Assembly (NCBI GenBank): GCA_963851105.1
Contig: CAWKNP010000009.1
Span: 62,001 to 126,000, forward strand
DNA length: 64,000 bases
Direction: 5' to 3'
Source: DATARN01 sp963851105
GTDB lineage: Bacteria; Actinomycetota; Acidimicrobiia; Acidimicrobiales; Palsa-688
The notes under the pieces are model-generated. The model was not told the origin of the DNA. It made no database searches and was given only the letters and a program-made list of their open reading frames with translations. Made by a program: the position numbers and the translations under genes. Below, one piece after another: positions 58,780-64,000 of this stretch (its first letter is position 1; every line of letters begins with the position of its first letter).

Positions 58780-59395
58780 ATGACGAGTCCGGCACAATCA
58801 ATCGACGAACTGGTCCTACCTCTGGTCAACGCTGCAGGACTTGAGTTGTGGGACGTCGATGTGAATCCTCGGGTCGTGCGGGTGTTGGTCGACCGACCCG
58901 GTGGTGTCGACCTGGAAGCCATCGCAGGCCTCGCCCGCGCCGTTTCCGACGCCTTCGACAGCCGTGAGGATCTGGCTCCGAGCGGCAACTACCAGCTCGA
59001 AGGTCTCGAGTCCCGGCATCGAGCGCACCCTGCGGACGCCGGCGCACTATCAGCGCTACATCGGCAGCACGATCGCGGTCAAGACCGCGGTCCTGATCGC
59101 GGGGACGCGGCGGTTGGAGGGCGTTCTGTTGGCGGCGGACCACGCCGGCATCACCATGAAGCTGGAAGACGGCGGCGTCGATGAAGGGCCTACCGAGCTC
59201 ACGTATGAGCAGATTCAGAAGGCTCGCGCCGTGCTCGTTTGGGGGCCGGCGCCCAAGAAGTCGGCGGCCAAGGGCCCCGCGACCAGGAGCGCAGCAAAAA
59301 AGGCGAAGACGGGGGCGGCGTCGACGGCCCGGCGTGATACCGGGTCCGGCGCGGGCGGGGACCAATCCGATCGGATGAAGGACGTCGCACGATGA
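58780..59395 (+). pseudogene. rimP: Ribosome maturation factor RimP, +1 frameshift
   Basis: ATG 58780 follows a perfect GGAGGTGAT. The first frame reads QSIDELVLPLVNAAGLELWD, DVNPRVVRVLVDRPGG and SGNYQLE; the second frame continues VSSPGIERTLRTPAHYQRYI and ends at 59395, its TGA overlapping the nusA ATG. One extra base at 58999-59001 (GAAGGTC for GAGGTC) joins them; the span is 616 bp, one more than a multiple of three. Removing it gives a 204-residue RimP with a basic Ala/Lys tail. RimP helps 30S maturation. An assembly error, a real mutation, or unrecognised frameshifting are the options; I favour an error. Confidence 0.85.
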
Positions 59396-60651
59396 AAGAC
59401 AATTTCGCCTTCCTCGAGGCACTACAGCAGATCGCCCGCGACAAGGGCATCAGCGTCGACACTCTGCTCGACGCCTTGGCCAACGCCCTGGTGGCGGCGT
59501 ACAAGCGCACGCCGGGAGCCGCTGAGGAGGCGGTCGTCACCGTCGACCCCGAGACGGGGGACATCCGGGTCTACGGACAGGAACTCGACGAAGACGGCAC
59601 CGTGGTACGTGAATGGGACGACACGCCGAAGGACTTCGGCCGCATCGCCGCCCAGACCGCCAAGCAGGTGATCCTGCAGCGCATCCGCGAGGCCGAGCGC
59701 GACCTCAAGTACGAGGAGTACGCCGGTCGAGAGGGTGACATCGTCACCGGGATCATCCAGCAGAGCGACAACCGCTACACGCTGCTCGATCTCGGCAAGG
59801 TCGAAGCACTCCTGCCCCAGGCCGAGCAGGTGCCCTACGAACGTTATGAGCACGGCGCCCGGCTGAAGGCGTACATCGTCGAGGTCCGCAAGACCACCAA
59901 AGGCCCCCAGATCGTGGTCAGCCGCACCCATCCCGGTCTCATCAAGCGACTCTTCGAGCTCGAGGTCCCCGAGATCTCGAGCGGCGTCGTCGAGATCAAG
60001 GCGGCGGCTCGCGAGCCCGGGCACCGCACGAAGATCGCGGTGTGGTCCAACGACTCCAACGTCGACCCTGTCGGCGCGTGTGTCGGAGCGCGGGGCGCCC
60101 GGGTACGGATGGTGACCAACGAGCTTCGGGGCGAGAAGGTCGACATCGTGCCCTACTCCGACGATCCCCGCGAGTTCGTCATGCGGGCGCTGCAGCCGGC
60201 CAAGGTCAAAGAAGTCCACCTCGACGAGGACACGGGCACCGCCACGGTGATCGTCCACGATTTCCAGCTCTCCCTCGCCATCGGCAAGGAGGGCCAGAAC
60301 GCCCGGTTGGCCGCCCGGCTCACCGGCTGGCGGATCGACATCAAGAGCGAATCCCAGCTCGCCGAAGAGGAGGCCTACGCCAACCAGGAGTGGGCCGAGG
60401 GCGAATGGGTCCAGGACGAGGCGGGCGCGATGGTCTGGCAGCCCGCGGAGGGCGGCGAGGCGCTGTCCGCCGAGATGTGGGCCGAGTCCGACGCTGCCCC
60501 CGAAGCCGAAGCACCGGCTGCGGCCAGCACGAATGGGGCCGAGGCTCGGGCGGAAGCCCCGGCCGCGGCTGCGGAAGCTCTGGTCGCAGCGCCCCAACCT
60601 GCGGTCGTGGCCGAATCGGTGTCGGGTCCGGTTGAGGAGGCGGCACCGTAG
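59392..60651 (+). CDS. nusA: Transcription termination/antitermination factor NusA
   Basis: A 419-residue RNA polymerase factor. The N-terminal domain NFAFLEALQQIARDKGISVD binds polymerase; an S1 domain follows (EGDIVTGIIQQSDNRYTLLD), then two KH domains (VCACVGARG-like VDPVGACVGARGARVRMVTN, and LAIGKEGQNARLAARLTGWR). An acidic, Ala/Glu/Pro-rich tail of ~75 residues takes the place of extra domains. ATG 59392 overlaps the rimP stop (ATGA). ylxR follows 20 bp later. Confidence 0.95.
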   Translation: MKDNFAFLEALQQIARDKGISVDTLLDALANALVAAYKRTPGAAEEAVVTVDPETGDIRVYGQELDEDGTVVREWDDTPKDFGRIAAQTAKQVILQRIREAERDLKYEEYAGREGDIVTGIIQQSDNRYTLLDLGKVEALLPQAEQVPYERYEHGARLKAYIVEVRKTTKGPQIVVSRTHPGLIKRLFELEVPEISSGVVEIKAAAREPGHRTKIAVWSNDSNVDPVGACVGARGARVRMVTNELRGEKVDIVPYSDDPREFVMRALQPAKVKEVHLDEDTGTATVIVHDFQLSLAIGKEGQNARLAARLTGWRIDIKSESQLAEEEAYANQEWAEGEWVQDEAGAMVWQPAEGGEALSAEMWAESDAAPEAEAPAAASTNGAEARAEAPAAAAEALVAAPQPAVVAESVSGPVEEAAP

Positions 60652-60671
60652 GCCCGCCGGCCCGCCCCGGG

Positions 60672-60995
60672 ATGGACCGTCAGGGCGCCAAAACACCGAT
60701 ACGTACCTGTGTCGGATGCCACACCACGGCATCAAGCACCGGTATGGTGCGAGTCGCCAACAAGGCCGGGAAGTTGTACCTTTCCCGCCAGCTTTCCGGG
60801 CGGGGCGCCTGGCTGTGCGCCAGCGAAGTGCCCGGATTACCGGCTCCGTTGTGCCTGGAGCAGGCGGCTCGGAAGCAGGCTTTTGGTCGAGCTTTCCGGG
60901 TTCCCGTTACGGTGGCCGCAGTAGCGGCGCTGCATGAGACGTGTGAAGAACGTGCGAGGATAGAGATAGGCGGCGCCGCCGGCGTCGTCGCGTGA
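60672..60995 (+). CDS. ylxR: YlxR family RNA-binding protein
   Basis: A 107-residue basic protein. RTCVGCHTTASSTGMVRVAN and GRGAWLCASEVPGLPAPLCL, EQAARKQAFGRAFR match the YlxR (DUF448) fold. Two cysteines of CVGC remain. Members bind RNA and, in Firmicutes, modulate RNase P. It is in the standard nusA-ylxR-infB order. ATG 60672; infB starts 17 bp after the stop. Confidence 0.92.
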   Translation: MDRQGAKTPIRTCVGCHTTASSTGMVRVANKAGKLYLSRQLSGRGAWLCASEVPGLPAPLCLEQAARKQAFGRAFRVPVTVAAVAALHETCEERARIEIGGAAGVVA

Positions 60996-61012
60996 AGGGA
61001 TTGACGTAGGAC

Positions 61013-64000
61013 TTGCCCAAGAAGATTCGCGTATACGAGCTAGGACGCGAGCTCGGTCTCACTAACAAGGAGGCATTGGACCTCTGCCTGGACCTCGGCA
61101 TCGGGGTCACGAGCCACTCCTCAAGCATCGAGGATGCTCAGGCTGATCGCGTGCGCCGCAAGGCGGACCGCGAGGGGCTCCGGCGCGACAAGACACCAGA
61201 AGAGCCGGCCGAGGTCAAGACCAAGGGCCGTTCCGGGCGCGCCGCCGATGCCGACGCGGCACCCGCCGACGCCCCGTCCAGCGCTCCCACGCCGCCGCTT
61301 CACGCCGATCCGGCGCTTGCCCCGCCCGCCCCCGCAGGCGCACCACTGGTGCCCGCTGCCTCGGCGCAGCCCGTTGCGCCGACGACCGCTGAGCCGCTCG
61401 CCGCCACGGCGGGCATTTCCGCCGCGCCCGCGGTGGCAGCTCCCGGCGCTGTGCGGCCTGGCGCCGGCGACCAGCCGGTGCCGCGCACCGACCCCGGCAT
61501 CCCGCCGCCGCCCCGGGGGCCCCAGCGCCCGAACGACCCGCGACTGGTCACCAGCCGGCCGGAATCCCAGGCCTCGCCGGCACCCGGCGTCGACCGCAGT
61601 GCCCCCCGGCGCCCACCCATGCCCACGGCTCCCCGGCCGCCCATGCCGACGTCGGCCCCGGCTCCCCGGCCGCCCATGCCCACGTCGGCCCCGGCTCCCC
61701 GGCCGCCCATGCCCACCGCCGCGCCCGCGCCGCCCCGGCCTCCGATGCCGACCGCGGCCCCCCGGAGCTCGGCGCCCGCGCCCCGCCCCCCGGCACCCCC
61801 GCGTTCGTCGGCGCCCGGGCGGCCTGTTGGCGCTCCCGGCACCCCGGGTTCCGGTTCGTCCGGACCCTCGGCACCGTCTTCACGCGGCCCTGGTCAAGGT
61901 CAGGGCGCCGCGCCGGCGCGCCCGGCGCCCCAAGCCGGCGGCCCGCCGCTATCGCCGTCCGGCAAGCCGATCCCGCCGCCTCCCGGGGCCCACCGCCCTC
62001 CCTTGTCCCCCTCGGGCAAGCCCATTCCGCCTCCCCCCGGCCTTGGTGGTCGAGGCCCCGCCCAGAGCACGCCCCGACCGGGCCAGGGCGCCGGTCGCCC
62101 CGGCGCCGGCCCGCCGCGCCCCGGTGTCGGCGGCGGCGGTACCAGCAGCCGTCCCGGCGGATTCGGTAGTCGCCCCGCGGGCGGCGGTTTCAGCCGCCCT
62201 GGTGGCGGTTCCCCTGGTCCCGGCGGCGCAGGTGGCGGAGGCGGAGCCGGTGGCTTCGCCCGGGCCCCTGGTGCGCCCGGTCCCGGTGGCGGCCCCGGTG
62301 CCGGCCGCGGCGGTCCCTCGTTTGGCGGCCGGGGTGGCCGCCCGCCCCAGCGCCGCTCGCAGCGCCGGCGGCGCCGCAACTTCGAAGAGTTGGAAGCGCA
62401 AGAGCTGACCCGTTACAGCCCCTCCGACGCTCCCGTCCCCGAAGGCGACGTCATCATCGAGCGCGGATCCACGGCCCAAGAAGTCGGCCCCAAGCTCAAC
62501 CGCTCGGCCGCCGACGTGGTCCGCTTCCTCCTGCAACAAGGCGAGATGGTCACCGCCACGATGTCGCTCGGCGACGACATGATCGAATTGTTCGCGGCCG
62601 AGCTCGGCGCAGCCGTCCGTCTCGTCGACGCGGGCGAGGAAAAGGAGGCTCAGCTCCAGGCCAAGTACTTCGACGACGACGACGAGGAGGACGACGAGCT
62701 CTTGCGACCCCGGCCTCCGGTTGTCACCGTGATGGGCCACGTCGACCACGGCAAGACCCTGCTGCTCGACCGCATCCGTACGACCAATGTCGTGGCGAGT
62801 GAGGCCGGTGGCATCACCCAGCACATCGGGGCCTACCAGGTCGACTACAACGGCCAGCTGATCACCTTCATCGACACCCCCGGCCACGAGGCGTTCACCG
62901 CCATGCGGGCCCGGGGCGCCGAGGTCACTGACATCGTGGTGCTGGTGGTCGCGGCCGATGACGGCGTCATGCCCCAGACCATCGAGGCCATCAATCACGC
63001 CAAAGCGGCCGACGTGCCGATCATCGTGGCCATCAACAAGATCGACCGGGACAACGCCGACCCCACGAGGGTCCAGCAGCAGCTGTCCGAGCTCGGGTTG
63101 ACCCCCGAAACGTGGGGCGGCGACACCATCATGGTGGAGCTGTCGGCGCTTCAGAAGGTCGGCATCGACGAGCTGCTCGAGCAGGTCCTGCTGGTGGCAG
63201 AGCTCGAGGAACTGCGGGAAAACCCCGAAGGCCGGGCCCAGGGCATCGTGCTCGAGGCCAACCTCGACGTGGGCCGCGGCCCCGTGGCCACCGTCATCGT
63301 CCAGAAGGGCACGCTCCGTGTCGGCGACGCGGTCGTGGCGGGAGCGGCGTGGGGCCGAGTCCGGGCGCTGATCGACGACCAGGGCGACAACCTCAAAGAA
63401 GCCCTGCCGTCCACGCCCATCCAGGTCTTGGGCTTCGACGTGGTCCCGGCCGCCGGCGACGAGTTCCGGGTAACGGTCAAGGAGAAGACTGCTCGCGACA
63501 TCGCCGAGCTGCGCGAGCAGCGCTACCGCTCGGCCGACCTGCGCAAGTCGTCGGCGGCCACCGGTACCGGCGCCAAACTCGAGGACATCTTCGAGCAGAT
63601 CCAGCGGGGCGAGACGGCGACGCTGAACCTGGTCCTCAAGGCCGACGTCCAGGGTTCGCTGGAAGCGGTGACCGAAAGCCTCCGCAAGCTGGAGCGCGAA
63701 GAGGTCAAGCTGGCGTTCATCCACCGGGCGGTCGGTGGCATCACCGAGAACGACGTCACCTTGGCGGCGGCGTCCAACGCCACCATCATCGGCTTCAATG
63801 TCCGGCCCGAACGCAAGGCCCGGGACTTGGCGGAATCCCAGGACGTCGAGATCCGCACCTACGAGATCATCTACAAGCTGATCGAGGACATCGAAAGCGC
63901 CATGGTCGGCATGCTGGCGCCGGAGTTCGAAGAGGTGATCACCGGCGAGGCCGAGGTCCGGGAGGTTTTCCGGATCCCGCGCGTCGGCGCCATCGCGGGC
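61013..64000 (+). CDS. infB: Translation initiation factor IF-2, 3'-truncated
   Basis: From TTG 61013, 996 codons are visible and the frame runs off the window. The N-terminal IF2_N domain reads PKKIRVYELGRELGLTNKEA. Residues ~70-450 are Pro/Ala/Gly-rich, with near-identical RPPMPTSAPAP-type repeats at 61606-61760 and duplicated SGKPIPPPPG segments. A second IF2_N-type region (EVGPKLNRSAADVVRFLLQQ) precedes the GTPase: G1 VTVMGHVDHGKTLLLDRI near 575, DTPGHEAFTAMRARG, NKID, then domains II-III. It delivers initiator tRNA to the 30S subunit. The C-terminal domain lies mostly past the window end. Confidence 0.95.
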   Translation, partial: MPKKIRVYELGRELGLTNKEALDLCLDLGIGVTSHSSSIEDAQADRVRRKADREGLRRDKTPEEPAEVKTKGRSGRAADADAAPADAPSSAPTPPLHADPALAPPAPAGAPLVPAASAQPVAPTTAEPLAATAGISAAPAVAAPGAVRPGAGDQPVPRTDPGIPPPPRGPQRPNDPRLVTSRPESQASPAPGVDRSAPRRPPMPTAPRPPMPTSAPAPRPPMPTSAPAPRPPMPTAAPAPPRPPMPTAAPRSSAPAPRPPAPPRSSAPGRPVGAPGTPGSGSSGPSAPSSRGPGQGQGAAPARPAPQAGGPPLSPSGKPIPPPPGAHRPPLSPSGKPIPPPPGLGGRGPAQSTPRPGQGAGRPGAGPPRPGVGGGGTSSRPGGFGSRPAGGGFSRPGGGSPGPGGAGGGGGAGGFARAPGAPGPGGGPGAGRGGPSFGGRGGRPPQRRSQRRRRRNFEELEAQELTRYSPSDAPVPEGDVIIERGSTAQEVGPKLNRSAADVVRFLLQQGEMVTATMSLGDDMIELFAAELGAAVRLVDAGEEKEAQLQAKYFDDDDEEDDELLRPRPPVVTVMGHVDHGKTLLLDRIRTTNVVASEAGGITQHIGAYQVDYNGQLITFIDTPGHEAFTAMRARGAEVTDIVVLVVAADDGVMPQTIEAINHAKAADVPIIVAINKIDRDNADPTRVQQQLSELGLTPETWGGDTIMVELSALQKVGIDELLEQVLLVAELEELRENPEGRAQGIVLEANLDVGRGPVATVIVQKGTLRVGDAVVAGAAWGRVRALIDDQGDNLKEALPSTPIQVLGFDVVPAAGDEFRVTVKEKTARDIAELREQRYRSADLRKSSAATGTGAKLEDIFEQIQRGETATLNLVLKADVQGSLEAVTESLRKLEREEVKLAFIHRAVGGITENDVTLAAASNATIIGFNVRPERKARDLAESQDVEIRTYEIIYKLIEDIESAMVGMLAPEFEEVITGEAEVREVFRIPRVGAIAG

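Overview
The window is a high-GC, gene-dense piece of an actinobacterial chromosome (Actinomycetota). A deep, non-mycobacterial lineage such as Acidimicrobiia is the best fit; this is inferred from gene content and order, not from a marker search. Supporting signs are a WhiG-type sigma factor, a DUF2469 protein and a SepIVA-like coiled-coil protein next to DUF177, GTP-dependent PEP carboxykinase, a BldC-like DNA-binding domain, frequent GTG/TTG starts, and many promoters that lie so close to the start codon that the mRNAs should be leaderless. No tRNA, rRNA, CRISPR array or insertion sequence was seen.

Layout. 1-6.5 kb is metabolic: a 5'-truncated alpha-methylacyl-CoA racemase family gene, a LmbE-type deacetylase, a maleylacetate reductase-like dehydrogenase, a TauE/SafE permease, a small membrane protein, an Lrp-type ligand-binding protein and an S9 peptidase. 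6.5-13.3 kb holds pckG with an upstream cold-shock-like gene, thiL-thiD, a zinc-ribbon protein, an unusual cobalamin-binding/GAF/BldC-like regulator and rpmB. 13.4-34 kb is a classic housekeeping block: fakA-like, recG, rsmD, coaD, SepIVA-like, DUF177, rpmF, plsX, acpP, rnc, mutM, smc, ftsY, ffh, rpsP, khpA, rimM, trmD, rplS, DUF2469 and yraN. It is interrupted by an AbiEi-like gene with a 64-bp tandem repeat array. 34-36.8 kb is an accessory insert: a PLP enzyme, two tiny genes, a palindromic repeat array and an enoyl-CoA hydratase. 36.9-51.1 kb resumes the core block: comM/yifB, dprA, xerC, whiG, rpsB, tsf, pyrH, frr, cdsA, dxr, rseP, ispG. 51.1-56.6 kb is a PadR-controlled ABC exporter and an Eis-like acetyltransferase. 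56.6-64 kb is proS, rimP, nusA, ylxR and infB; infB runs off the end.

The core genes work together in translation (ribosomal proteins, Tsf, Frr, NusA, IF-2, TrmD, RimM, RsmD), protein export (Ffh, FtsY), chromosome handling (Smc, XerC, RecG, MutM, DprA), lipid and isoprenoid synthesis (PlsX, AcpP, CdsA, Dxr, IspG) and membrane proteolysis (RseP).

Most notable points: the B12-binding + GAF + BldC-like protein, which looks like an inverted CarH-type sensor lacking one CarH signature; proS, whose stop codon appears lost exactly after the conserved terminal Tyr, so that it reads over an oppositely oriented small gene; a +1 frameshift in rimP; a palindromic six-unit array at 35.5-35.9 kb; a six-unit G-rich 64-bp minisatellite; and eleven TANNNT boxes placed 6-11 nt before start codons. 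Several housekeeping genes carry single-base start, stop or frame problems (thiL, yraN, proS, rimP), so draft-assembly errors must be considered before biological explanations.
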